NCBI GenBank assembly: GCA_025463135.1
Contig: JAOAPY010000045.1
Location: forward strand, 62,001-126,000
DNA from: Acidobacteriota bacterium
GTDB taxonomy: Bacteria > Acidobacteriota > Blastocatellia > Pyrinomonadales > Pyrinomonadaceae
Direction: 5' to 3'
DNA length: 64,000 bases
Both the position numbers and the translations under genes were made by a program. The notes under the pieces were generated by a model. It worked only from the letters and a program-made list of their open reading frames with translations, was not told the DNA's origin and searched no databases. How positions within the stretch are numbered: position 1 is the first letter of the stretch; every line of letters starts with the position of its first letter. Positions 27,187 to 35,766 of this stretch are shown here, in pieces.

Positions 27187-30100
27187 TCAACCTAACACTC
27201 CTTTACGTTTGGCTGATCTTAGCTTTTGGTGACTCGTCTCCTCCAGACGCTCTTTTGCTCTCTGTCGCTGCGCGCTCGCGGTGCTTTCCATCTGCGCGCG
27301 TAACACGCTAAGCCGCGTATCACCACCGGCAACCACGATTTGCAGCAGCTTCGTAAACTGTTCGCTGATGCCGGCAATGGTTGCCTCATCAAACAGATCG
27401 CTGCTGTAGGTAAACGCACCCTCCAGCCCGTTACCAGTTTCCCACAAAGTCAATTGCAGATCATGGCGCGTCGTTGTGCTCTCAATATTTTCCGCGGTGA
27501 CTGTCAGCCCCTGCCATTCGTGTGGCGCGTTGGCCGCGTTTTGCAGGACAAACCAAACTTGAAACAGCGGATTGAATTCGAGTGACCTTGGCACGCGCAA
27601 CTCGTCAACCAACATTTCAAACTGCACATCCTGATTGGCATAAGCCCCCAGCGCAGTTTCCCGCGTCCGCTGTAACGCCGCACGGAAATCAGGATCATCA
27701 GACAGCTTCGTGCGCAGTACGAGAGTGTTGACGAAGTAGCCAATCAAATTCTCGATTTCCCGACGATGGCGTCCCGCGGTGGGCGAGCCAACCACAATGT
27801 CGTCAGCCGCACTCAGACCCGCCAGCAGTAGTTGAAAGGCTGTCAGCAACGTCATGAAGAGAGTCGAGCGTTCCGAACGAGCAATGAACTGCAGCCCATC
27901 CGCGATCTCTTTTGAGATTACGAGCGAATGCCTGGCGCCCCGAAAGCCGCGGGCCGCTGAGCGCGCCCGATCCGCGGGCAAGTTGATCACTGCGGGTGCA
28001 CCGTGCAGCTGTTTACGCCAATAATCCAGTTGCCCTGCGAGAGTCGGACCCTGCAAATACTCCCGTTGCCAGGCCGCAAAATCCGCGTACTGCACCACGA
28101 GATCCGGCAGCCTCGCTTCGTTTCCGCTGACGCTGCCGTTGTAAAGCAGGACCAACTCGCGCAAAAGAATGGCGATGGACCACCCATCGCTGACAATGTG
28201 ATGCATGGTCAGCAGCAGAACATGTTCTTCGTCGCCCAGCTTCAGCAGGGCCAGCCGCAGCAGCGGTCCGCTTTCAAGATCGAAAGGCCGCGCCGAAGCC
28301 TCTGTCACCAACTGCTTCACCCGCTGCTCGCGCGTTTCCGACGGCAATTGACTGAGGTCGACTAACGGAATGTCGTGTGTGCCTTTCTCAACCAGAGAAA
28401 GCACCGGCTTGCCATTCCTGCTGCCAAAGGTTGTGCGCAACACTTCGTGCCGCGCAAAAATCGCATCCAGACTTTTCTGCAACGCCGCGATTTCGAGAGA
28501 ACCCTTCAGACGCAGAGCGCGCGGAATATTATAGGCCGCGCTGCCGGGCTCAAGTTGATCGAAGAACCAGAGACGCTCCTGCGCGAACGAAAGCGACAAG
28601 GTGTCAGTGTTTGATCTCGCGACCAGGGGCAACTCGCTAATCCCTGTGGCCGAGCGCCTGGCCGTCTCAATCTTGTCTGCCAACCTGGCAACCGTTGATG
28701 CTTCAAACAATGTACGCAAGGGCAATTCAACTGCGAAGGTTTCGCGAATACGAGTGGCGACGCGGGTCAAGAGGAGCGAGTGGCCGCCCAAATTGAAGAA
28801 ATCGTCATTGATGCTCACCTGGTCAATACCCAGCACTTCGCGCCAGATGTTTGCGAGCATATCTTCGGTCGGTGTGCGCGGCGACACGAAATCATCAGTG
28901 GCCGCGAGGTGTCCCGGCTCAGGCAGCGCCAACCGATCCAACTTGCCGCTCGGCGTCAACGGCAGTTTGTCCAGCATTACAAGCGCCGCGGGCATCATGT
29001 ACTCCGGCAGCTGCGCTCGCAGGTACTCGCGCAGATCAGCGATTGCCGGCCCACCCTCTGCAACCACATAAACCAACAAACGCTTGTCGCCGTGCAAATC
29101 ATCGCGAGTGATGGCCACGGCCTCGCGCACCTGTGAATGAGTCTCCAGCGCCGCCTTGATCTCGGCCAACTCGATGCGGAAGCCTCGCACCTTTACCTGA
29201 TGATCGCGCCGCCCACGGTATTCGACGTTTCCATCGGACAGGTACCGGCCCAGATCGCCGGTGCGAAAAAGTCTGGCGCCAGTGTTGAAGGGATCGGGAA
29301 TAAATTTTTCCGCGGTCAGCTCGGGGCGTTCGAGATAGCCACGAGCCAGTCCCCTGCCTCCCACAAAAACCTCTCCCGGAACGCCCACCGCCACAGGTGC
29401 GAAATTAGCGTCCAGAACATAAACCTGAGTGTTGGCAATCGGGCGCCCAATCGGAATGTTATTCAGTTCCCGGGAGCTGCCTACTTCATAACAGGTGACA
29501 TCAGCGGCGACTTCGGACGAGCCATAGAGATTAGTGAGTTTGGTGCGCGGCAACTTCTCCTGAAATGTTACTGCCAATTGATTCGGCAAGGTTTCGCCGC
29601 TGCAGACGCAGTAACGCAGATCGTTAAGTTGCGGCGCGAGGTCAGCCGTGCCTTCAATCATCGCGCGCAACAGCGACGGGACCAGCACCAGACGCGTGAC
29701 CTTGTTAGCTGAGAGCTCGGCCACAAAGCGCGGCGGATCTTTGACGACTTCGTTGGGAATGATCACGAGCGGCACGCCTTTGAGTAGTGGTCCAAAGATT
29801 TCCCAAATCGAATCGACAAAGCTAAGCGAGGTCTTCTGACAACAGACTTCGCCGGCCGCAAACGGATACTCGTTCCACATCCAGGCAAAGCGATTGAGTG
29901 ACGCGGCATGCGAACTCAGCACTCCCTTGGGCCGCCCGGTTGAACCCGACGTGTAGATGACGTGTGCGGCATTATCGGCAGTGACACCGCTTTCGAAATC
30001 GTCCCCACTTTCGCGCGCCGGCTCTGCCTGTAGCTCGTCGATACAAACAATCTGCGCCGCGGAAGGCGGCAAGGCTGGCAACAGACTCTTTTGCGTCAAC

Positions 30101-31938
30101 AATAATTTGCAGTGCGAATCGTCAATGATGAACGACATGCGCTCGAGCGGATAGTTCGGCTCAAGCGGCACGTAAGCAGCGCCTGACTTCAAAATACCCA
30201 GCAGCCCCACGATCATCTCGATCGAACGCTCAGCGCAAATGCCAATCGTGACCTCTGGCCCTGCCCCTTGACGGCGCAGATGTTGAGCCAATTGATTAGC
30301 ACGCGAGTTGAGCTCACCATACGCTATGCGTTGGTCTTCGAAGACAAGAGCCACGCCGTCGGGAGTGCGTGCCGCTTGCTGTTCGAATAATTGGTGAATG
30401 CTCCGGGCCTCTTGAAGAGCAGCAAACTCGACGTCCGTGGCATTCCATTCTTCTGCCACCTGCCGGCGCTCGGCCGCGGTCATCAAAGGCAGGCTTGAAA
30501 TTCGTTCGTCGGGATTGGCGACGACCGCTGCCAGCAGTGTCCGGTACTGATTGAGTATGCGCTCGATGGTCTCGCCGGCGAAAAGCTCGCTGCTGTATTC
30601 CATCACGCACATCAACTCGCCATTTTCTTCGCGCGCCGCCAGCATCAGATCGAACTTCGCGGTGTCTGTCGACACGTCCAAAGGGGTCACTACCAGATCC
30701 TTCAACCGCAGCGCCGGGTTCGAGGTGTTTTGAAACTGGAACATCACCTGAAAGAGTGGATTGCGACTGAGGTCACGCTCGGGCTGCAGCTCCTCTACGA
30801 GTTTTTCAAAAGGGAGATCCTGATGCGCATAAGCGCCCAGCGCTGTTTCTTTGACTTGATTCAGTAACTCTCGGAAGGTTGGATCGCCGCTGAGGTCGGT
30901 GCGCAACGCCAGCGTGTTGATGAAGAAACCAATCAGCTGTTCGATCTCGGCTCGATTGCGCCCGGCAATGGGCGAGCCGACGACAATGTCGTCCTGGCCG
31001 CTGTAGCGCCACAACAGAATCTGAAACGCGGCGAGCAGGGTCATAAAAAGCGTCGCGCCCTCTTGCCTGCTCAAATCCAGCAACGCGCCATTCAGATCTT
31101 TTGAGAGCGCGAGAAACTTGTAAGCGCCCCGCGCTGTCTGGACACTTACTCGCGGATAGTCGGTAGGTAAATCGAGAACGCCGCTCGTGCCGCCCAGCTT
31201 TTCGCGCCAATAGGAAAGCTGTCGCTGTAATTCCTCGCCCTGTAACCATTGTCTTTGCCACTCCGCAAAATCCGCATACTGAATCGTCAGGGGAGCCAGC
31301 GGTGACGGTGCAGCTTGCGTCCCAGCGAAAGCGTCATAAAGTTCGCCCAACTCATTAAAAAGTATTCCCGCAGACCAGGCATCGCTGACTATGTGGTGAG
31401 TTGTGAGCAACAACACATGAACCTGGGCGGCGAGTCGCAACAGGACGGCGCGAATCATTGGACCGTGTGACAGGTCAAAAGGCAATGCGGCTTGCTCCTG
31501 AACCCACTGCCTGGTCTTTGCTTCCCTTTGATCGGCGGGCTCAGTGCTGAGATCGATCACCACCAAAGGGGTTCGCATCTTGTCCCCTATTATCTGCCGC
31601 AAAGTGCCGCCAACATTTTGGAAGTATGTGCGCAACGGCTCATGGCGATGAACAATCTCGTTCAGAGTCTTTTGCAACGCCGCGATATCCAGCAACCCCT
31701 CGAGCCGCAAGGCGCGCGGCACGTTATACAGTGCCCGGTTGTCCCCAAGCTGATCGAGAAACCACAAGCGCTCCTGAGCAAACGACACCACGGCCGAGTC
31801 ACCATCGGCCCGTGGCTTAACTCGTGGCTTTATGTGCTCGGCGCCAACATCCACGGCGCTGCTTTTCCTGAGACGCAGCTCCAGCAGGGTGCGCTTGGCG
31901 GGAGAAAGATCTTCGATGCGCTTGCTTAAATTATCCAT
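27187..31938 (-). CDS. NRPS C-A(beta-Ala)-T-C
   Basis: Product of 1583 residues. A short N-terminal helix (LSPAKRTLLELRLR) is followed by C (THHIVSDAWS), A, T (NLGGHSLLL) and a second C domain with intact MHHIVSDGWS. The A pocket reads V-D-W-V-V-S-L-A-D-(K), the beta-alanine code with one conservative change. The terminal C domain has no A domain after it in the same protein. It most likely joins beta-Ala to the Asp loaded by the I-A-T-E protein (21404-25969), with the free hydroxylase gene in between. Upstream is the largest gap in the NRPS strand (411 bp), and the start region is duplicated (31931-31973). No strong Shine-Dalgarno sequence is visible. Confidence 0.93.
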   Translation of the reverse strand: MDNLSKRIEDLSPAKRTLLELRLRKSSAVDVGAEHIKPRVKPRADGDSAVVSFAQERLWFLDQLGDNRALYNVPRALRLEGLLDIAALQKTLNEIVHRHEPLRTYFQNVGGTLRQIIGDKMRTPLVVIDLSTEPADQREAKTRQWVQEQAALPFDLSHGPMIRAVLLRLAAQVHVLLLTTHHIVSDAWSAGILFNELGELYDAFAGTQAAPSPLAPLTIQYADFAEWQRQWLQGEELQRQLSYWREKLGGTSGVLDLPTDYPRVSVQTARGAYKFLALSKDLNGALLDLSRQEGATLFMTLLAAFQILLWRYSGQDDIVVGSPIAGRNRAEIEQLIGFFINTLALRTDLSGDPTFRELLNQVKETALGAYAHQDLPFEKLVEELQPERDLSRNPLFQVMFQFQNTSNPALRLKDLVVTPLDVSTDTAKFDLMLAAREENGELMCVMEYSSELFAGETIERILNQYRTLLAAVVANPDERISSLPLMTAAERRQVAEEWNATDVEFAALQEARSIHQLFEQQAARTPDGVALVFEDQRIAYGELNSRANQLAQHLRRQGAGPEVTIGICAERSIEMIVGLLGILKSGAAYVPLEPNYPLERMSFIIDDSHCKLLLTQKSLLPALPPSAAQIVCIDELQAEPARESGDDFESGVTADNAAHVIYTSGSTGRPKGVLSSHAASLNRFAWMWNEYPFAAGEVCCQKTSLSFVDSIWEIFGPLLKGVPLVIIPNEVVKDPPRFVAELSANKVTRLVLVPSLLRAMIEGTADLAPQLNDLRYCVCSGETLPNQLAVTFQEKLPRTKLTNLYGSSEVAADVTCYEVGSSRELNNIPIGRPIANTQVYVLDANFAPVAVGVPGEVFVGGRGLARGYLERPELTAEKFIPDPFNTGARLFRTGDLGRYLSDGNVEYRGRRDHQVKVRGFRIELAEIKAALETHSQVREAVAITRDDLHGDKRLLVYVVAEGGPAIADLREYLRAQLPEYMMPAALVMLDKLPLTPSGKLDRLALPEPGHLAATDDFVSPRTPTEDMLANIWREVLGIDQVSINDDFFNLGGHSLLLTRVATRIRETFAVELPLRTLFEASTVARLADKIETARRSATGISELPLVARSNTDTLSLSFAQERLWFFDQLEPGSAAYNIPRALRLKGSLEIAALQKSLDAIFARHEVLRTTFGSRNGKPVLSLVEKGTHDIPLVDLSQLPSETREQRVKQLVTEASARPFDLESGPLLRLALLKLGDEEHVLLLTMHHIVSDGWSIAILLRELVLLYNGSVSGNEARLPDLVVQYADFAAWQREYLQGPTLAGQLDYWRKQLHGAPAVINLPADRARSAARGFRGARHSLVISKEIADGLQFIARSERSTLFMTLLTAFQLLLAGLSAADDIVVGSPTAGRHRREIENLIGYFVNTLVLRTKLSDDPDFRAALQRTRETALGAYANQDVQFEMLVDELRVPRSLEFNPLFQVWFVLQNAANAPHEWQGLTVTAENIESTTTRHDLQLTLWETGNGLEGAFTYSSDLFDEATIAGISEQFTKLLQIVVAGGDTRLSVLRAQMESTASAQRQRAKERLEETSHQKLRSAKRKGVLG

Positions 31939-31973
31939 CTAAAGACTGCCGCAGGTTATCCATTTAAAGACTG
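31931..31973. repeat. Direct repeat duplicating an NRPS start region
   Basis: TTATCCATCTAAAGACTG at 31931-31948 recurs with one change at 31956-31973. On the minus strand both copies read CAGTCTTTA(A/G)ATGGATAA. The downstream copy holds the NRPS start codon. The upstream copy starts a ten-codon leader frame whose TAA overlaps the NRPS start by a few bases, which could couple translation. Confidence 0.65.
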
Positions 31974-32349
31974 GTGGAGTTTTGTCTGCCCCTGGCCAAA
32001 CGCTTTGGACAATGCGAACTCACACTATGTTGTAATAGGAAAGATATTACTAATGCGCGAAATTCCCGAATTGTTGAGGCCATCAAAGGTCGCAGGATCT
32101 GGGGAGTGACTAATGGCACGACCAATAATAGCATCGCGTCCCAAGCTCATCAACGCGGTTTTCGGCGGAAAAATGGAACTTTGCGAGGACTGAGGTCGGC
32201 AAACCGATCCAAGTGCGAGGCCCTTCCGGAAATAAAATGCCACGGCGCAAGGCCGCGGCATTATGCTCCAAGGCTAATCACCCGGTTGAAACCGGTTGAG
32301 ATTGAAATGAATATCTCCCACCAGAAATTCGCGGTTCTCACCCAGCACC
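31974..32349. other. Largest intra-cluster gap, non-coding, with a hairpin
   Basis: I see no convincing gene here. A hairpin at 32236-32262 (AATGCC.CGGC against GCCG.GGCATT, one mismatch) lies midway, and an ACCGGTT-type palindrome occurs near 32281-32297. The gap is wide enough for an internal promoter for the downstream half of the cluster, but I cannot point to clear -35 and -10 boxes. Confidence 0.4.
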
Positions 32350-35300
32350 CTACTCGCCCTTGACCTCCGCGCTCAGCAACCGCGCGGCATCGGCGTCGGA
32401 CAGTTGCTCGAGCTCAGCCAGCAAACGCTCTGTATCGTTTGTTCTGGCGGTGTCAACAGTTTCGGCGAGAGCCGCTACGGTGGGTGCTTGAAAGATGCTG
32501 ACCAAGGGAATCTCTGTCTGAAATACCTGGCGCATGCGCGAGACGACCTGGGTGGCCAGCAGCGAATGACCACCGAGATCAAAAAAGTTATCAAACACGC
32601 CGACCTCCGTGACTCCCAGCACGGTGGACCAGATGGACGCCAACTCCTTTTCCGTATCGCTGCGCGGCGCGACGAAAACCTTTTGCAGCTCGGGACGCAC
32701 ATCTTGTGGCGCGGGCAGGGCCCCACTATCAACTTTGCCATTTGACGTCAACGGCAGCGCCGACAAAGAAATAAAGATCGAAGGAATCATGTAATCGGGT
32801 AACTTCACTTTTAAGAAGTCGCGCAACGTGTCCGGGCTTGGTGCTCTTGTCTCCGTCGAAACAATGTAAGCGATGAGCTGCCGGCTAGCGGCAGGTGAAG
32901 AAGCAGGCAGGATGCCTGCGGTACCAGGAACGACGACGGCCTGGCGCACCTGCGGATGCATGGCAAGCGCGGCTTCGATCTCACCTAGTTCCACACGGAA
33001 GCCCCGCACCTTTATTTGATTATCAACTCGACCGAGGAATTCAATGTTACCGTCCGGCAAATAGCGCACCCGATCGCCGGTGCGATAAAGACGTCCACCA
33101 ACGCTGGCGGCAAAAGGATCGGCAACAAAGCGCGCCGCCGTTTCTGCGGGCTGGTTTAGATATCCGACTGCCACGCCGTCGCCGCCAATGTAAAGCTCGC
33201 CGGCCACGCCCAGCGGCTGGGGTTGCAGATTTTCGTCGAGCACGTACACGCGCGTGTTGGCAACCGGCCTGCCAATCGGCACAGTGATAGACAAAGCAGC
33301 AGGCTTATAGGCATCGACATCGAAGGTGAGCGAGCCTACCGTAGTTTCAGTCGGTCCATAGTGATTGAGCAGCCGGCAAGCAGGGTCCAGCTGAAGAATT
33401 CTTTCCACCAGCTCATGCGAAAGCGCTTCGCCGCCAAACAACAGAAACTTTGACGGCAACATCGCGCGATCGGGTTCGGCGTTTATCAGGGCCTGAAAAT
33501 GCGAAGGCACGATCTTAAGCACATCAATTGGGTGTGCCTGAACATACTTACGGAAGAGGGCGCTATCCATCGCCACGTCGTAAGCCAGGATGTGGAGACA
33601 GCCACCCGACAGCAGTGAAGGAAAGACACAGGTATTGCCCAGGTCGGCGGCAATCGTCGAGACGAAGGCGAAATTTAGCGGAGCAGTTATCTTCAGGCGC
33701 TGGAAAATAAATTTGGTGTAGTTGACCACATTGCGATGTTGAACAGCCACGCCTTTGGGCACGCCGGTGGAACCCGACGTGTATATCACGTAAGCGAGAT
33801 TGTCAGCCGTCACGGGCGACGACAGATTCGTTTCCGGTTGCGCCGACAGCAGCTCGCGATGCAGATCCAAGTCGATCTTCTGAAAGTTCAGCAGCTCATC
33901 TACCGCGTCATTAGTAATCACGACTGAGGCATTGCTCTCCGCAAGCTGTGTCGCAAGTCGCTCTGGCGGATGCTCGGGATTTAGCGGGACGTAAGCGCCG
34001 CCCGCTTTCAAGATGCCCAACAGAGCGATGATCATTTCCGCACTGCGCGGAAGACATAGTCCCACGCGATCGTCAGGCGAGATGCCGCGCTCGCGCAATA
34101 CATGCGCCAGTTGGTTCGCGCGCGAGTTCAACTGCTCGTAAGTCAGTTGCACCTCGCCGCAGAGGAGTGCCGTGGCCTCTGGCGTGCGAGCCACTTGCTC
34201 CTCGAATTGTTCGTGAAGACACCGAGTGTCGGCAAAATCCGTTTGTGTTTGATTGAGCTCGACCAGCAGCCAACGCCGCTCCGCGGGACTGAGGAGCTCA
34301 ACCGCGCCGATGGTCGGTGTCGCGACTTCAGTCTGTGCTTTGGCTGGGAATTGATCCTCTGGAGTGAAACTACAGACTGAAGTCTGTGCTGCTAAAAAGC
34401 GCTGCCAGTAGCCGGCGAAGCGCACTATGGTGTCACAATCAAATACTCGCGCATCGAAATGCAGCTCCGCGGTGAGTTCGTTCGCGCTCCTGAGACACAA
34501 AAGTTTGAGCTTAAAGGGCTGGTGACAAACATCCACTTTGAGGATGGAGAAGACCACACTGCTGGTCGCGAACTCTGCCTCTCGCTCTGCAAACTCAAAC
34601 GCCACATTGGCCGGCGTGCCCAGCCGTTCGTAATATTCCTGCCATTCGTGTCCTTGGTTGGCGGCCTCGGCAGCGCGCAACAGTTCCCTGAACGGAACGT
34701 CTTCGCAATGGCAACTCACCGGCAGCCAGGCTGCGTACAACCCGAGAGCGCTTTTCAGATCTTCAAGCCTGCGTCCCTCGGCAAGATGAAAAATGTGGAA
34801 GTCGGACTGGCCGGTGAGTCGCCAAATCACTGCCTGCCAGCTCGCAAACAGCAGCGAAGAAATGCTTACGTTACTTTCGCGAGCCAGACTCTCGACTGCC
34901 GCACCAAGATTCTTGTCCAACAAAACGTGAACCCGGGCTGGTAAGAACGAGTTGTCCGGACCGTTGACCGTCAAAGCCTTCTCGAGCGGCAGCACGGGCG
35001 AGGCGATACCACCCGCAGTTTGCTCCTGCCAATAGGCCCTGCCCTGCACCGCGTGTTGGTCGGCGGCGGCCAGTAACTCGTTCTGCCACTCTGCAAAGTC
35101 CGCATACTGCATCAAGTCGCCAACCTCATCGGCAAGTGGCTGGCCCTGAAAAAGTGTTTCGTAAGCAGCACTCAACTCTTTGACGAAATTAGTCAGCGTT
35201 ACAGCATCGGCGCAAAGGGACGGCAGCGAGATAATCAGCACTCGCCGGTGGGCGGACAGCTTAAACGCGCTGACGCGCAATAGTGTCTCTCGTTCGAAAT

Positions 35301-35646
35301 TGAGCGGGCGCGCGATTTCTTCAGCGAGGGCCGCATCCAGGCGATGGCACTGATGCGCCGCATCCAACTGGCTCAGATCGACAGCCTGCCAGCCCGGATG
35401 CACTTTGTCGGAAACAACCTGAAACGGCGTCTTGATTCCCTTGGGCCGTTGAAAAGTAGTCCGCAAAATCTCGTGACGCTGAACCAGCGTATAAAGAGCG
35501 TGCTCCAGCAGGCGCGGTTGCAGATCACCTTCGAGCAGAATCGTGCAGACAGCACGATAAGGATGAGTAGCATCGATCTGCTGTAGCGACCAAAGGCGGT
35601 GCTGTTGCGGCGATAACCGGAAACCCTGAGTGGAGTGCTGCTGCAT
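32350..35646 (-). CDS. NRPS module I-A(Asp)-T (interface domain)
   Basis: Product of 1098 residues. The first 400 residues are a condensation-fold domain (GFRLSPQQHRLWSLQQ) whose active site reads LPSLCADA in place of HHxxxDG, so it cannot condense and fits the interface-domain class. The A pocket reads D-L-T-K-L-G-H-V-G-(K), between the Asp and Asn codes; Asp is preferred because of the neighbouring hydroxylase domain. T carries GGHS and the protein ends with no release domain. The start at 35644-35646 is chosen because it aligns with the sister protein (21404-25969); the earlier in-frame start at 35688 runs through a palindrome. Two palindromic repeats are inserted in frame: in the I-A linker (34322-34393) and between A8 and A10 (32903-32919). 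The partner C domain and hydroxylase are at the end of the 35767-41427 protein. Confidence 0.92.
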   Translation of the reverse strand: MQQHSTQGFRLSPQQHRLWSLQQIDATHPYRAVCTILLEGDLQPRLLEHALYTLVQRHEILRTTFQRPKGIKTPFQVVSDKVHPGWQAVDLSQLDAAHQCHRLDAALAEEIARPLNFERETLLRVSAFKLSAHRRVLIISLPSLCADAVTLTNFVKELSAAYETLFQGQPLADEVGDLMQYADFAEWQNELLAAADQHAVQGRAYWQEQTAGGIASPVLPLEKALTVNGPDNSFLPARVHVLLDKNLGAAVESLARESNVSISSLLFASWQAVIWRLTGQSDFHIFHLAEGRRLEDLKSALGLYAAWLPVSCHCEDVPFRELLRAAEAANQGHEWQEYYERLGTPANVAFEFAEREAEFATSSVVFSILKVDVCHQPFKLKLLCLRSANELTAELHFDARVFDCDTIVRFAGYWQRFLAAQTSVCSFTPEDQFPAKAQTEVATPTIGAVELLSPAERRWLLVELNQTQTDFADTRCLHEQFEEQVARTPEATALLCGEVQLTYEQLNSRANQLAHVLRERGISPDDRVGLCLPRSAEMIIALLGILKAGGAYVPLNPEHPPERLATQLAESNASVVITNDAVDELLNFQKIDLDLHRELLSAQPETNLSSPVTADNLAYVIYTSGSTGVPKGVAVQHRNVVNYTKFIFQRLKITAPLNFAFVSTIAADLGNTCVFPSLLSGGCLHILAYDVAMDSALFRKYVQAHPIDVLKIVPSHFQALINAEPDRAMLPSKFLLFGGEALSHELVERILQLDPACRLLNHYGPTETTVGSLTFDVDAYKPAALSITVPIGRPVANTRVYVLDENLQPQPLGVAGELYIGGDGVAVGYLNQPAETAARFVADPFAASVGGRLYRTGDRVRYLPDGNIEFLGRVDNQIKVRGFRVELGEIEAALAMHPQVRQAVVVPGTAGILPASSPAASRQLIAYIVSTETRAPSPDTLRDFLKVKLPDYMIPSIFISLSALPLTSNGKVDSGALPAPQDVRPELQKVFVAPRSDTEKELASIWSTVLGVTEVGVFDNFFDLGGHSLLATQVVSRMRQVFQTEIPLVSIFQAPTVAALAETVDTARTNDTERLLAELEQLSDADAARLLSAEVKGE
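32903..32919. repeat. Small palindrome in frame in an A domain (GILPAS type)
   Basis: GCAGGCA-gga-TGCCTGC forms a perfect seven-base stem. It lies in codons for PGTAGILPASSPAAS, an extra loop in the C-terminal part of the A domain of the 32350-35646 gene. A relative lies in the gap at 41439-41457. Confidence 0.65.
34322..34393. repeat. Palindromic repeat in frame in the I-A linker
   Basis: GCGACTTCAGTCTGTGCT at 34322-34339 faces AGACTGAAGTCTGTGCTGCT at 34374-34393. It encodes about 25 linker residues (AAQTSVCSF...KAQTEVA) between the interface and A domains. Same family as 18763-18839 and 39032-39126. Confidence 0.7.
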
Positions 35647-35669
35647 TATCTTAAAGGTTACTCGATTAA

Positions 35670-35684
35670 GCCCGCGGAGCGGGC
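35670..35684. repeat. GCCCGC-gga-GCGGGC hairpin between NRPS genes
   Basis: A perfect six-base stem with a three-base loop in the gap upstream of the 32350-35646 gene. It overlaps the rejected upstream start of that gene. Confidence 0.6.
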
Positions 35685-35766
35685 GCAAGCATACCCGCTA
35701 ACGCAGGTTGAAGAATCCGCTTTGCCTTATTCAAAGTTCCTACCACTCTTCATCTTGTGTGAGGTC

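Noticed and set aside
31974-32363. 129-codon plus-strand frame in the largest NRPS gap
   Set aside because: It runs into the end of an NRPS gene, has no Shine-Dalgarno signal or family pattern, and crosses palindromic repeats.
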